Notes: a model not told the origin generated them from the sequence alone. Shown: positions 9,215 to 19,080, numbered from the stretch's first letter. The stretch is 64,000 nt of DNA from Lentimicrobiaceae bacterium (GCA_002708315.1 PANC01000021.1:1-64000); one strand, 5' to 3'. Numbers and translations are program-made.

Positions 9215-9954
9215 AATGTTATCTCCTTAAATAAATATACCCTTGAATTTCCACTTCTGGTTATGACTTCCAGTCTACCAAATTCATCCACACCAGATAT
9301 CTTTCCTGTAAAAGAGCCATTAATATCTTTAAATTTATGCCAAGCCCCCCTAAGAAATAGATTATCTATGTATTCCTCATTAACATTATTATAATCCTGG
9401 TATTCTCTGATAGATTCATAGCTATTTTTAAAATCTTCAAGTACCTCTTTCAAGATATCATTAACATTAACATCATCCTTTAATAACTCAATCAATGCAA
9501 TTGGATTACCTGCCTTAACCGAGAATTTTGTTTGATTTATATTAACGCCAAATCCAATAACCGAATAAGTAAGGGTTTCTCCCACAACAAAATTCTGAAA
9601 CAATATTCCAGCAATTTTTTTATCCCCAATGTAAATATCATTTGGCCATTTTACTGAGGTATTTGTATTGTAATTACTGAGGTATTTATCCAGGATACGC
9701 TTAATTGATAGAGAAATTAATTGAGTAAGCACGAATTGTTGAGAAGGATGAATAAATGTCGGCTCTAGAATTAAAGTGGCTGTTATATTTTTATTTGGTT
9801 CACTTTCCCAGTGATTTTCTCCCTGACCTTTACCCTGCTTCTGGCATGAAGTAACAACCACATCTCCTTCATTAGCCTTGCCATTCTCTATCAAACCTAT
9901 AGCATGCGAGTTTGTTGAGTCTGCTTCGATAATATTTATGATGTTAATATCCAT
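9211..9954 (-). CDS. birA: Biotin--[acetyl-CoA-carboxylase] ligase
   Basis: 247 residues. It activates biotin with ATP and attaches it to the carboxyl carrier protein of acetyl-CoA carboxylase. The conserved blocks are EADSTNSHA near residue 10, VKWPNDIYIGDKKIAGIL near 105-122 and VIGFGVNINQ near 135-144. There is no N-terminal helix-turn-helix, so this is the monofunctional class I type, not a repressor. The adenylate-binding loop, GRGR in E. coli, reads GKGQGENHW here. A -7 box (TATATTTG) lies just upstream. The 3' end overlaps the SRPBCC gene by 4 bp tail-to-tail. Confidence 0.94.
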   Translation of the reverse strand: MDINIINIIEADSTNSHAIGLIENGKANEGDVVVTSCQKQGKGQGENHWESEPNKNITATLILEPTFIHPSQQFVLTQLISLSIKRILDKYLSNYNTNTSVKWPNDIYIGDKKIAGILFQNFVVGETLTYSVIGFGVNINQTKFSVKAGNPIALIELLKDDVNVNDILKEVLEDFKNSYESIREYQDYNNVNEEYIDNLFLRGAWHKFKDINGSFTGKISGVDEFGRLEVITRSGNSRVYLFKEITF

Positions 9955-9971
9955 GGAAGTTATTTGAATTG

Positions 9972-9979
9972 CAAATATA
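9972..9979 (-). promoter_or_regulatory. Putative -7 promoter box of birA
   Basis: On the minus strand the sequence reads TATATTTG, 17 bp upstream of the birA ATG. It matches TAnnTTTG; no clear -33 TTG is seen. Confidence 0.4.
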
Positions 9980-10062
9980 TGATGATTAATTATTAAGTTT
10001 TTTTATGGCATTTAAATCATAAAGTTAGGGGCCCATATCTGACCCCTAATCCACTTTTTTTG

Positions 10063-10070
10063 TACTTTTG
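10063..10070 (+). promoter_or_regulatory. Putative -7 promoter box of the rsfS-ftsH operon
   Basis: TACTTTTG matches TAnnTTTG and is 22 bp upstream of the rsfS ATG at 10093. Because the box overlaps the upstream in-frame start candidate at 10060, it also argues for the downstream ATG. Confidence 0.5.
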
Positions 10071-10092
10071 TTATTCATTTCAAATTGTTATT

Positions 10093-10473
10093 ATGGGTAG
10101 TAAAAAGATTAATGACAACACTGACCATGTTTTAAAAAATATTGTTTCCGCAATGCAGGAGAAAAAAGGCAAAAATATCATAAGCCTTGATATCAATAAA
10201 ATTCCTGACTCCGTAACACATTATTTTGTCATTTGTCATGCACCTTCTACTACTCAAGTCAATGCCATTTACGATGCTATCATAGATGAAGTTCAAAAAA
10301 AATGTGGCATAAAACCATTCCATAGGGAAGGTTATGAAAATTCGGAATGGATTTTGATAGATTATTTCGATATTGTTGTTCACATATTTCGAGACAACAT
10401 AAGGGAATTTTACAAGCTTGAGGAACTATGGGCTGACGCAGTTATACAGCAATATATAAGTGATAAAGACTAA
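10093..10473 (+). CDS. rsfS: Ribosomal silencing factor RsfS
   Basis: 126 residues from the ATG at 10093 (MGSKKINDN). RsfS binds ribosomal protein uL14 and blocks subunit joining when nutrients are scarce. Family features are LDINKIPDSVTHYFVICHAP, HREGYENSEWILIDYFDIVVH (written here as key blocks HREGYENSEW and DYFDIVVHIF) and the C-terminal YKLEELWADA. The upstream in-frame start candidate at 10060 adds a hydrophobic stretch not found in the family and overlaps the promoter box. ftsH follows 37 bp later. Confidence 0.95.
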   Translation: MGSKKINDNTDHVLKNIVSAMQEKKGKNIISLDINKIPDSVTHYFVICHAPSTTQVNAIYDAIIDEVQKKCGIKPFHREGYENSEWILIDYFDIVVHIFRDNIREFYKLEELWADAVIQQYISDKD

Positions 10474-10510
10474 TCATGTCCAACAAGTTCAATTTTTAAT
10501 TTAAGACATA

Positions 10511-12529
10511 ATGGCAGAGAAAAATATAAATGACAATAAGAACAATCAAAGTTCAGGTTCTAATCCGTTTAACAGCTTAAAAGGCAAAGATGGTAAACCC
10601 AAATTCAACTTTTATTGGATTTATGGGATACTATTTGTTATTCTAATTGGGCTGCAGTTCATAGGGCTTGGTGGTGAAGGGAAACAAACCGATTGGCGAG
10701 ATCTTAAATACATGCTTGAAAATGACGATGTCTCAAAGATAGTTTTAGTAAATAAAGAAACAGCTGAAATATATATTAAACCTGGAAGTCTTTCAACTGA
10801 AATGCATAAAGATATTGATGGAAAATCAGGTTTTGGGAAAAATTCTCCACATTACTATTATAATGTTGGCTCAGTGGATAAGTTTTATGAAGATGTTGAA
10901 AACGCACAAAAGAATAGTCAAGATCCAATCTATGTTGAAACTGAGGTAAGACATAATTGGGGTGCTGAGGTATTAAGTTGGATATTTCCAATAGCACTGC
11001 TAATAGGAGTTTGGTTTTTCTTTATGAGAATGATGAGTCGTGGTGGAGGCGGAGCAGGAGGACAGATCTTTAACATTGGAAAGTCTAAGGCACAAGTTTA
11101 TGACAAAAAAACTAGCGTTAATATTTCCTTCAAAGATGTTGCAGGGTTAGAGGAGGCAAAGGTGGAAATAACTGAAATTGTTGACTTTCTAAAGAAACCC
11201 GAAAAATATACAAAACTTGGGGGAAAGATCCCTAGAGGAGTACTTCTTGTGGGGCCTCCAGGAACAGGTAAAACATTACTAGCAAAATCAGTAGCAGGTG
11301 AAGCTGACGTTCCGTTTTATTCCATTTCTGGATCCGACTTCGTTGAAATGTTTGTTGGGGTTGGAGCATCAAGAGTTAGGGATTTATTCAAGCAAGCTAA
11401 GGAGAAAGCACCTAGTATTATCTTCATAGATGAAATTGATGCAATTGGACGTGCCCGAGGCAAAAACCAAATGACCGGAGCTAATGATGAACGTGAAAAT
11501 ACACTCAACCAGCTATTAACGGAGATGGATGGATTTTCACCCAATTCTGGAGTAATTATTCTAGCAGCTACAAACCGTGCAGATATTTTAGATAAGGCAT
11601 TAATGAGAGCTGGAAGATTTGATAGACAAATACATGTTGAACTTCCAGACTTGAAGGAAAGGCATCAAATTTTTGATGTTCATATGAAACCTCTAAAGTT
11701 AGCTAAAACACTAAAGTCTGATTTTCTAGCAAAACAAACTCCAGGCTTCTCTGGGGCGGATATAGCGAACGTTTGTAACGAAGCAGCATTGATAGCTGCG
11801 CGTAAAAACCATAAAAGCATATCAAAGCAAGATTTCCTTGATGCAATAGATAGAATAATTGGAGGGTTAGAAAAAAAGAACAAGATAATATCACCAGATG
11901 AGAAAAAAGTGGTTGCATATCATGAAGCAGGACATGCATCCATAAGTTGGCTTCTTGAGCATGCTCATCCTTTGGTAAAAGTAACCATAGTGCCCAGAGG
12001 TAAATCCTTAGGAGCTGCCTGGTACTTGCCAGAAGAACGACAAATCACAACCTATGATCAAATGTTTGATGAATTAACTGCCACCTTAGGAGGAAGAGCG
12101 GCAGAACAAGTAATTTTTCATAAAATTTCAACAGGTGCGCTCAATGATCTTGAAAAAGTTACCAAGCAAGCATATGCAATGGTAACATATTATGGCCTTA
12201 GCGACAACATTGGAAATCTAAGTTACTATGATTCCACAGGTCAGCAAGAATATTCGTTTAATAAACCGTTTAGCGAGAAAACAGCTGAGGCAATAGATAA
12301 GGAAGTAAAAAGAATTGTTGAAGATGCTTATGACAGAGCAATTAAGATTCTAGAAGACAATAAAAAAGGTTTAGAAGATCTTGCATCAAGATTATTGGAG
12401 AAAGAAGTTATTTTTAGCGATGACCTTGAAGATGTATTTGGTAAAAGACCCTGGGGAATAGAAACCAACCTTTTGAAAGAGATGGAAAGCGGTTCAGAAG
12501 AATCAAAAACTTCAAAATCAAAAAAATAA
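10511..12529 (+). CDS. ftsH: ATP-dependent zinc metalloprotease FtsH
   Basis: 672 residues. A membrane-bound AAA+ protease that extracts and degrades membrane and short-lived cytosolic proteins. TM1 is near residues 34-52 and TM2 near 150-172, enclosing a periplasmic domain longer than in E. coli, as is usual in Bacteroidota. Walker A GPPGTGKT is at 248-255, Walker [12 protein letters not shown] near 303, and the second region of homology includes [19 protein letters not shown]. The zinc site HEAGH is at 471-475. A Gly-rich linker follows TM2 ([10 protein letters not shown]). The tail is Ser/Lys-rich. It is co-directional with rsfS upstream and the LUD gene 41 bp downstream. Confidence 0.98.
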   Translation: MAEKNINDNKNNQSSGSNPFNSLKGKDGKPKFNFYWIYGILFVILIGLQFIGLGGEGKQTDWRDLKYMLENDDVSKIVLVNKETAEIYIKPGSLSTEMHKDIDGKSGFGKNSPHYYYNVGSVDKFYEDVENAQKNSQDPIYVETEVRHNWGAEVLSWIFPIALLIGVWFFFMRMMSRGGGGAGGQIFNIGKSKAQVYDKKTSVNISFKDVAGLEEAKVEITEIVDFLKKPEKYTKLGGKIPRGVLLVGPPGTGKTLLAKSVAGEADVPFYSISGSDFVEMFVGVGASRVRDLFKQAKEKAPSIIFIDEIDAIGRARGKNQMTGANDERENTLNQLLTEMDGFSPNSGVIILAATNRADILDKALMRAGRFDRQIHVELPDLKERHQIFDVHMKPLKLAKTLKSDFLAKQTPGFSGADIANVCNEAALIAARKNHKSISKQDFLDAIDRIIGGLEKKNKIISPDEKKVVAYHEAGHASISWLLEHAHPLVKVTIVPRGKSLGAAWYLPEERQITTYDQMFDELTATLGGRAAEQVIFHKISTGALNDLEKVTKQAYAMVTYYGLSDNIGNLSYYDSTGQQEYSFNKPFSEKTAEAIDKEVKRIVEDAYDRAIKILEDNKKGLEDLASRLLEKEVIFSDDLEDVFGKRPWGIETNLLKEMESGSEESKTSKSKK

Positions 12530-12570
12530 GGGTTAGCACTCAATCTGAAAAGAAAGAATAATAATAGATA

Positions 12571-13212
12571 ATGAAAGAAAGTACAAGTAAAGAAAAAGTA
12601 CTTAAGAAGGTGCGTAATGCGCTCATTAACAAACTCGAAAATCCTTTCAAGGATGTTGATTTTACATCCAATGTTTTTTTTCAGCAAAAAGAAGGCCCTG
12701 AGGTTGAGTTTGCAACTAAACTTGTTGAAAACGGAGGTACTTTTATTTATTGCGAAAATGAAAAAGATGTTGGCAATCAACTATCTGCATTGATTAGTCA
12801 GGAGGGTTGGACAAATTTGTATTGCATAGATAAGAACATTTCGGGCATGCTGCAAAATTCCAAAATACATTTCTCTGATAGTGAAAATGATTTTAAGAAA
12901 ATTAACGTTGGAATAACTCCATGTGATTTTCTTATTTCAAGATTTGGAAGTATCGTTGTGTCCTCAGGATTGGGTTCAGGAAGGAGGATAATGGTTTATC
13001 CTGAAACACACTTAGTAGTGGCAAAGGCCTCACAAGTTGTAGCAGAATTAAAGGATGCATTAATTGGTATTAAAATGAAATATCAAGATAACTTCCCTTC
13101 ACAAATAACAACCATAACAGGTCCAAGTCGAACTGCAGACATAGAAAAAACACTTGTAATGGGAGCACATGGTCCCAAAAACCTATATGTTTTCATGATT
13201 GATGATATGTAA
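12571..13212 (+). CDS. LUD-domain protein (LutC/YkgG-like)
   Basis: 213 residues. The LUD domain is recognisable from VGITPCDFLISRFGSIVVSS, the following ETHLVVAKASQVVAEL, and ITGPSRTADIEKTLVMGAHG near the C-terminus. In lactate utilisation, LutC works with the iron-sulfur protein LutB and with LutA; neither is nearby. Here the gene lies between ftsH and cdsA, a placement I recall in other Bacteroidota, so a lactate role is doubtful and the real substrate is unknown. The ATG start with a basic helix (KEKVLKKVRNAL) is typical. Confidence 0.85.
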   Translation: MKESTSKEKVLKKVRNALINKLENPFKDVDFTSNVFFQQKEGPEVEFATKLVENGGTFIYCENEKDVGNQLSALISQEGWTNLYCIDKNISGMLQNSKIHFSDSENDFKKINVGITPCDFLISRFGSIVVSSGLGSGRRIMVYPETHLVVAKASQVVAELKDALIGIKMKYQDNFPSQITTITGPSRTADIEKTLVMGAHGPKNLYVFMIDDM

Positions 13213-13240
13213 GCTATAATCTAACATTCATTCATTTTGC

Positions 13241-13248
13241 TAAATTTG
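13241..13248 (+). promoter_or_regulatory. Putative -7 promoter box of cdsA-psd
   Basis: TAAATTTG matches TAnnTTTG, 30 bp upstream of the cdsA TTG start and 29 bp after the LUD stop. It suggests cdsA-psd can be transcribed independently of ftsH. Confidence 0.45.
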
Positions 13249-13278
13249 CAGATTCAATAATATCTCAAAACTCAAGTA

Positions 13279-14091
13279 TTGAAAGATATATACACCAGAA
13301 CCTTAACGGGTATAGTATTTCTTATTGTAGTTTTAGGCTCAATCATTCTTGATCCACTAGCTTTCTTTATTGTTTTCTCATTTTTCACATTTGTTGGATT
13401 ACGCGAATTTAATGGGCTTTCAAGAAAAGATCAAAAAAATGAAAATAATTTAGAGTATTATATTTTTGGAATGTTAATTTACATCCTAATTGGTCTGTCC
13501 GGTATTGGATATATTGATGTTAGAAATACTGCTTTTATATTTGTAATTTTCTTTTTGCAAATAGCCCTTGAAATATTTAGAAAAGATAACCCCGATTGGA
13601 AAAATATATCTACTAGCTTAACCAGTTACATATATATTGCAGTGCCATTTGGTTTGATGAATTCACTTTTTTATACTGGTGCAATTAACGAGCCCAGGTA
13701 TGGTATCCTTATCGGATTATTTGTAATTATATGGACAAGTGATGTATTTGCCTACCTGGTGGGAAGTATGATTGGAAAGCATAGGTTACTTGAAAGAATT
13801 TCTCCCAAAAAAAGTTGGGAAGGGAGTTTTGGAGGTCTCATAATGGCTTTGCTTGCCGGTTATATTTTATCCATTTACGTTACTCAGCTATCTGTTTTAG
13901 AATGGATGGTTTTGACCCTTATAATTGTAATAAGCGGAACAATTGGAGATTTGGTAGAGTCACTGCTAAAAAGAAATGCTGGTGCTAAGGATTCAGGAAC
14001 TATATTTCCTGGCCATGGAGGTGTTCTTGACAGGTTTGACTCAATAATATTTGCAACACCCATGGTTTTTGTTTACTTAAATTTAATCTAG
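13279..14091 (+). CDS. cdsA: Phosphatidate cytidylyltransferase
   Basis: 270 residues from a TTG start (MKDIYTRTLTGIVFL), which matches the family N-terminus; no nearby ATG does. An integral membrane enzyme with about seven to eight helices that makes CDP-diacylglycerol from phosphatidate and CTP. The CDS signature is near the C-terminus: SLLKRNAGAKDSGTIFPGHG then GVLDRFDS, containing the metal-binding Asp residues. WTSDVFAYLVGSMIGKHRL and ISPKKSWEGSFGG are also diagnostic. psd begins 1 bp after the stop, so the two phospholipid genes are translationally linked; a phosphatidylserine synthase gene is not in the window. Confidence 0.96.
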   Translation: MKDIYTRTLTGIVFLIVVLGSIILDPLAFFIVFSFFTFVGLREFNGLSRKDQKNENNLEYYIFGMLIYILIGLSGIGYIDVRNTAFIFVIFFLQIALEIFRKDNPDWKNISTSLTSYIYIAVPFGLMNSLFYTGAINEPRYGILIGLFVIIWTSDVFAYLVGSMIGKHRLLERISPKKSWEGSFGGLIMALLAGYILSIYVTQLSVLEWMVLTLIIVISGTIGDLVESLLKRNAGAKDSGTIFPGHGGVLDRFDSIIFATPMVFVYLNLI

Positions 14092-14092
14092 A

Positions 14093-14746
14093 ATGAAACT
14101 TCATAAAGAAGGTTACAAAATAATTTTTATTACACTTTTGATTATAGCCTTGCTAAGCTGGGCTACCGTTGAAGTTGTTCCATGGCAATATCTACAAATA
14201 TTTTTGCTAACAGGATTCTTACTCGAGTTTATCTGGACACTTAGCTTTTTTAGGGTCCCAAAAAGAAAAATTAACCTCAGCGAAAACCATATACTAGCAT
14301 CTGCAGATGGCAAAATTGTTGCAATTGAAGAAGTTAATGAGAATGAAGTTTTTAAAAGTAAAAGAATAATGGTTTCCGTTTTTATGTCACCGTTTAACAT
14401 ACACGTAAATTGGTATCCAATAAAAGGTACAGTAACTTACACCAAATATCATAAAGGGAAGTACTTTGCTGCATATAACCCAAAATCATCAACGGATAAT
14501 GAGCGAAATACAATAGTTGTTGAGCATGAAAATGGAAAATCTATAATGATGCGCCAAATTGCAGGAGTATTTGCAAGACGAATAATCAGCTACGCCAAAT
14601 CAAATGACAAGGTAGCTCAAGGTCAAGAATTCGGAATTATACGGTTTGGCTCGAGGGTTGACTTTTTTCTTCCCATAGACACAATTATCAAAGTGAAGTT
14701 AGGTGACAAGGTAAAAGCCCAGCAATCAGTTATTGGGATATTCTAA
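14093..14746 (+). CDS. psd: Phosphatidylserine decarboxylase (short, archaeal-type)
   Basis: 217 residues. It converts phosphatidylserine to phosphatidylethanolamine using a pyruvoyl group made by self-cleavage. The cleavage site is the Gly186-Ser187 bond in RFGSRVDFF; this short form uses GS in place of the LGST of E. coli. The conserved block VSVFMSPFNIHVNWYP is near residue 95, and two N-terminal membrane helices span about 9-47. It is tightly coupled to cdsA. Confidence 0.95.
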   Translation: MKLHKEGYKIIFITLLIIALLSWATVEVVPWQYLQIFLLTGFLLEFIWTLSFFRVPKRKINLSENHILASADGKIVAIEEVNENEVFKSKRIMVSVFMSPFNIHVNWYPIKGTVTYTKYHKGKYFAAYNPKSSTDNERNTIVVEHENGKSIMMRQIAGVFARRIISYAKSNDKVAQGQEFGIIRFGSRVDFFLPIDTIIKVKLGDKVKAQQSVIGIF

Positions 14747-14758
14747 GAAATTTTATCT

Positions 14759-15454
14759 CTAAAGAATATCCATTATCTCTTTTAAATTTCTTATTGTATA
14801 GTCGCATGCATTATTTTTTTTAACAAAATTTGGATCAAAAAATATTTGCTTAGCGCCCACATTCTTAGCACCCAAAATATCCACCTCAAAATCATCTCCA
14901 ATCATTATGCTCTCAGAAGGTTTTGCACCAGCCTCCTTGAACGCATGTAAAAATATTTGTGGATCTGGTTTTTTAACACCAGCCTCTTCTGATGTTATTA
15001 CTTTATCAAAATATTTTCTCATCCCCGATTGAGTGAGCTTAACAGATTGAACCTCTGCGAAACCATTTGTTATAATATGTAATTTATATTTCGAAAGTAA
15101 ATAATCTAATACCTCTATTGCATTTGGAAATAAATTTACAATAAGAGGACTAATTTGTACATACTCATTTCCTATCTGTTCGCCAAGTTCATCATCAAAA
15201 ACACCAAATTCATTGATGGTTAACTTAAATCTAAGGCCCCGCAAAACATCTTTTTGAATTTCTCCTTTGCGATACTGATCCCACAGCCTATCGTTATGAA
15301 TAATATAGGCGTCATGAAAAGCTTTTCCCGAGGGTATACCGTATTGATTGAGTTTATACTTTATGTAAATCTTGTCAAAGGCTTGCAGAGCAGTCTTTTC
15401 AAAGTCCCACAAAGTCCTATCAAGATCAAAAAAAACATGTTTTATTTTATCCAT
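14759..15454 (-). CDS. HAD-family hydrolase, YjjG-type nucleotidase
   Basis: 231 residues. The DxDxT motif is D10-L-D12 within FFDLDRTLWDF; motif II is HIITNGF near residue 135, and motifs III/IV are KKPDPQIF with MIGDDFEVDILGA. The cap and overall pattern fit the YjjG/YfnB subgroup, which dephosphorylates (including non-canonical) nucleoside monophosphates; the exact substrate is inferred. It converges on psd, 12 bp apart, and has its own -7 box. Confidence 0.9.
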   Translation of the reverse strand: MDKIKHVFFDLDRTLWDFEKTALQAFDKIYIKYKLNQYGIPSGKAFHDAYIIHNDRLWDQYRKGEIQKDVLRGLRFKLTINEFGVFDDELGEQIGNEYVQISPLIVNLFPNAIEVLDYLLSKYKLHIITNGFAEVQSVKLTQSGMRKYFDKVITSEEAGVKKPDPQIFLHAFKEAGAKPSESIMIGDDFEVDILGAKNVGAKQIFFDPNFVKKNNACDYTIRNLKEIMDIL

Positions 15455-15474
15455 AAAAATTCAATTTAGAAATG

Positions 15475-15482
15475 CAAAGTTA
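15475..15482 (-). promoter_or_regulatory. Putative -7 promoter box of the HAD hydrolase gene
   Basis: On the minus strand this reads TAACTTTG, identical to the prfA box, 20 bp upstream of the ATG. Confidence 0.45.
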
Positions 15483-15560
15483 ATAATACAACAAATCACC
15501 AATTAAAACCTAATTTATTAATACCGGTAGTAAAATTTTATAGTTAATCAAACAAATTGT

Positions 15561-15568
15561 TAGATTTG
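15561..15568 (+). promoter_or_regulatory. Putative -7 promoter box of the PKD adhesin gene
   Basis: TAGATTTG matches TAnnTTTG. The transcript would start about 5-7 bp downstream, so the ATG at 15571 would be at or before the transcript start and the ATG at 15595 is the better translation start. Confidence 0.45.
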
Positions 15569-15594
15569 TCATGCTAAAATCAAATCATCCATAT

Positions 15595-18500
15595 ATGAAG
15601 CGATCCATACTGTCAAAATTTTTGTTGGTGATACTATTAATTACACTATCACAAAAAAACACTTTTGGGCAGTTTAGTCTGAGTATTACAAGGTGTGAGA
15701 CCGTGGCCGATGTAATAGCACTTATAGATACTGTTTTTCTTGAAGGTGTTAATCCAAGTCAATACTCAAACATTACATTCACAGGAGATCCCAAAGCAGT
15801 TGGATATTTCAATGGCGGTTATCTTTTTGGGTTTAATGTTCCACAGGGTATAGTTATGGGCTCTGGTTTTGTTGAAGACCTTGATGGCACAAATAGCTGC
15901 TCTGCTTATGCTAGTGGAAATACAGGCGGAGGAAGTGATCCAGATTTAGCAGCGGCATCAGGCCAACCCATAAACGATGCATGTATTATAGAATTTGATT
16001 TTATGCCAACCGGTGATACTGCTAGATTTAACTATGTGTTTGGTTCTGAAGAATACCATGAATGGGTAAATACCCAATGGAATGATGTTTTTGGATTCTT
16101 CCTTAGTGGACCTGGTATATCGGGTACATACTCCAATGATGCGATTAATATAGCCATAGTTCCAGGAACCTCAAGTGCAGTTACAATTGCAAATGTGAAT
16201 TGTGGAAGACAGCAAACAAATTGTTCCCCTCCACCTGGATCTGGGCCAAACTGCGAATTTCTTTATGACAATACCAATACTGGCAATTCTTCATTTAGCA
16301 ATACAGCCTTGGATGCTTACACATCACCTTTTGTAGCAAAAAACTCAACAGAAACATGCCAATGGTATCATATCAAACTTGCAATTGGTGATGCTGGTGA
16401 TTCTTTCTACGACAGTGGAGTTTTTTTAGAGAAAGGTAGTTTTGATCCAGGTTCTGTCCAAGAGAATACAACATATACTCATCCCACAGTTGATAGCCTA
16501 CTTTATGAAAGTTGCAATAATCATGAGGCTATTTTATACTTTGATGTTGGGACTCCTAGATCAGCCGATTATATAATTCCATACCAAACATTAGGTACTG
16601 CAACTTTGGGCGAAGACTACACTATAATAGGTAGTGGACATGAGGATACAATATATATCGAAGCAGGACAACTCTATGATTCATTGATAATAAGACCTTT
16701 TTGGGATAATGTTACAGAGGGAATTGAAGATGTAAGGATAGTATATAATCCTGTTATATGCGGATTTAGCACTCCAGACACAGTTGTAACACTTATTGCT
16801 GATATCCCTGAGTTCCCTGATACTAATAGAATTTATAACGTATATTGTGAAGATACCATACCAATAGGGTTTACTGATATACTGGAAGGAGTACCTCCTT
16901 ATACTTATGAATGGTATAATAGCGAATGGCCAGTATCCATATCAAATTCAGAGTATATTAATGTTTCAATGACAGGAGAAAATAGTGACTATTGGTACTG
17001 TTTGGTAACTGATACTTGTGGTTATGAATCAGTTGATACAGCATTTGTGATTGTTCCAGAACTAGAAACCGATGCTGGACTTGATAAGTCAATGTGCAAT
17101 CAACCTAGTGTAGACTTAGAAGGTATATCATTGGGTGCGCAATATTACAATTGGCTATCAAATCCATTGGATCCAACAATAACAGGACAAGGAAATGACA
17201 CTATTTCGGTAAGCCCAACGCAAACAACCGAATACATTCTTGTTGCAACTGACAATTGTACAAATTCAAATCAAGATACAGCATATGTAACTTTGGATGG
17301 TGCCGTAGCAAATGCCAGCGAGGATGCCAGTATTTGTTTAAATGACTCCATTACACTCTCTTGTAATATTGGCAACAGCAATGAAACATACATTTGGAGT
17401 TCCGTTCCAAATGATCCGGGGCTGTCATCACAACATACGCATCAAACCATTAAAGTTTCGCCTTCAATTTATACTATTTACAGTGTAGAAGTAACTGACG
17501 ATTGCGAATATAAAGATAGTGATGATGTTGAAGTAACTGTTTATGATCTGCCTGTTGCAAATGCTGGAAACAACAACGAGATATGTTTAGGAGAGGAATA
17601 TATTCTCAATGCAACAGGAGGAATAAGTTATCAATGGAGTTCCTTACCTATGGACCCTTCATTAAGTTTTAATGGTCAAGATACTTTGGCTAACCCCACA
17701 GTGGAACCATCTTCAGAAACATTATATAAATATTTTGTTACCGTTACCAACATTAATGGATGTTCCACGACTGACACAATGGAACTTACAGTAAACCAAA
17801 CCCCAAATATTGAACTTAATGCTGATAGTGACGCTATATGTTTTGGCCAATCTGTAATTGTAAGTGCATCTGGAGATATTGCAGATGATTACCAATGGTC
17901 AGCGCTACCTCATGATCCGTCATTATCAGGAACAAATCATAATACTATTAATACTACACCAGATACAACAACAACATACTATCTTATTGCAACTGTTGGA
18001 GGTATAAACTGTCCGGCAACACCTGAATATACGATAACTGTTATCCCTCAGTTATACTCATCCTTTGATATTTCCAGTGCCGAAACTTGCGAGAATGAAT
18101 CAACAGAAGTTACTTATTTAGGTAATGCATCTGCCAACGCAACATACAATTGGGAATTTGGATTAAATGCTACAGTTAATAATGGCTCAGGACAAGGTCC
18201 TTACAACATTTCATGGCCAAATGCAGGAATAATATCGATCAGCCTAAACCTGGAAGAAGAGGGATGTCTGTCTGATACCGTTTTAAAAGTAATTGAGATT
18301 ATATCAATGCCTCAAGCAGAATTTAGTGCAGATCCTGAATCTGGATGTGCCGAGCTTGAAGTAAACTTCACAAACCTATCATCAAATCTTGATGATGCCA
18401 CATTTAGTTGGAATATAAATGGTTCAATAGTAACAGATTCTAATGCATCATATATATTTAAAGATTCAGGAATATATCCAATTAGCCTGGCAACAACAAA

Positions 18501-19080
18501 TAGAAATATTTGTGTTGATGACCAGTTAAAAGATGATTTCATTGTTGTACATGAAATACCAACCTCAAATTTTGATGCAGACCCACATGAAACAATCTTA
18601 GAAGATGGAATAATAAACTTTATTAACAGTTCCTCTAGTCAGGATAATTTATCTTACATGTGGTACTTTGGGGATAATGACTCATCATCTTTTAAAAACC
18701 CAGAACATAAATATTTAAGCCAAGGGGTTTATCTTGTGGAACTTATTGCAACAACAATCAATGGCTGCATAGATAAATCTAGTATGAATGTCATAATTCA
18801 TCCAGATTTTGCTGTTTATCCGCCCAATGCCTTCACTCCAAATGGTGATGGAGAAAATGATAAATTTTACATAAAAGGTATAGGCGTTAGCTCATACTAT
18901 TTGAAGATTTTTTCTCGCTGGGGAGAGTTAATATTTGAATCTAATAATCTTGAAGACCAATGGGATGGTACATATAATGGAGAACCCGTAAGCAATGGAA
19001 CATACGTATATTCCATTAATTATAAGAGCATGGTAGACAAGGACTACAACGTTAACGGAACTGTCACAGTAATTAGATGA
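15595..19080 (+). CDS. Giant secreted adhesin: choice-of-anchor L, PKD/Ig repeats, CHU_C tail
   Basis: 1161 residues from the ATG at 15595 (an in-frame ATG at 15571 precedes the promoter-predicted transcript start). Signal peptide MKRSILSKFLLVILLITLSQ, cleaved near TFGQ. Residues ~20-290 form a choice-of-anchor L domain (GSGFVEDLDGTNSC, FDFMPTGDTARFNYVFGSEE, NIAIVPGTSSAVTI). A Calx-beta-like stretch follows (TATLGEDYTI). Then come Ig/PKD-type repeats, several sharing a W-S-x-P-x-D-P-x-L pattern (YQWSSLPMDPSLS, YQWSALPHDPSLS), and two canonical PKD domains near the end (YMWYFGDNDSSSFKNPEHKY). The C-terminus is a type B T9SS sorting domain (FTPNGDGENDKFYI to NGTYVYSINY). It probably acts at the cell surface in adhesion; ligand unknown. 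Confidence 0.93.
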   Translation: MKRSILSKFLLVILLITLSQKNTFGQFSLSITRCETVADVIALIDTVFLEGVNPSQYSNITFTGDPKAVGYFNGGYLFGFNVPQGIVMGSGFVEDLDGTNSCSAYASGNTGGGSDPDLAAASGQPINDACIIEFDFMPTGDTARFNYVFGSEEYHEWVNTQWNDVFGFFLSGPGISGTYSNDAINIAIVPGTSSAVTIANVNCGRQQTNCSPPPGSGPNCEFLYDNTNTGNSSFSNTALDAYTSPFVAKNSTETCQWYHIKLAIGDAGDSFYDSGVFLEKGSFDPGSVQENTTYTHPTVDSLLYESCNNHEAILYFDVGTPRSADYIIPYQTLGTATLGEDYTIIGSGHEDTIYIEAGQLYDSLIIRPFWDNVTEGIEDVRIVYNPVICGFSTPDTVVTLIADIPEFPDTNRIYNVYCEDTIPIGFTDILEGVPPYTYEWYNSEWPVSISNSEYINVSMTGENSDYWYCLVTDTCGYESVDTAFVIVPELETDAGLDKSMCNQPSVDLEGISLGAQYYNWLSNPLDPTITGQGNDTISVSPTQTTEYILVATDNCTNSNQDTAYVTLDGAVANASEDASICLNDSITLSCNIGNSNETYIWSSVPNDPGLSSQHTHQTIKVSPSIYTIYSVEVTDDCEYKDSDDVEVTVYDLPVANAGNNNEICLGEEYILNATGGISYQWSSLPMDPSLSFNGQDTLANPTVEPSSETLYKYFVTVTNINGCSTTDTMELTVNQTPNIELNADSDAICFGQSVIVSASGDIADDYQWSALPHDPSLSGTNHNTINTTPDTTTTYYLIATVGGINCPATPEYTITVIPQLYSSFDISSAETCENESTEVTYLGNASANATYNWEFGLNATVNNGSGQGPYNISWPNAGIISISLNLEEEGCLSDTVLKVIEIISMPQAEFSADPESGCAELEVNFTNLSSNLDDATFSWNINGSIVTDSNASYIFKDSGIYPISLATTNRNICVDDQLKDDFIVVHEIPTSNFDADPHETILEDGIINFINSSSSQDNLSYMWYFGDNDSSSFKNPEHKYLSQGVYLVELIATTINGCIDKSSMNVIIHPDFAVYPPNAFTPNGDGENDKFYIKGIGVSSYYLKIFSRWGELIFESNNLEDQWDGTYNGEPVSNGTYVYSINYKSMVDKDYNVNGTVTVIR

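Noticed and set aside
12328..12780. Long open frame antisense to the end of ftsH and the LUD gene
   Set aside because: It opposes two well-supported genes, has low-complexity composition and no promoter or family features.
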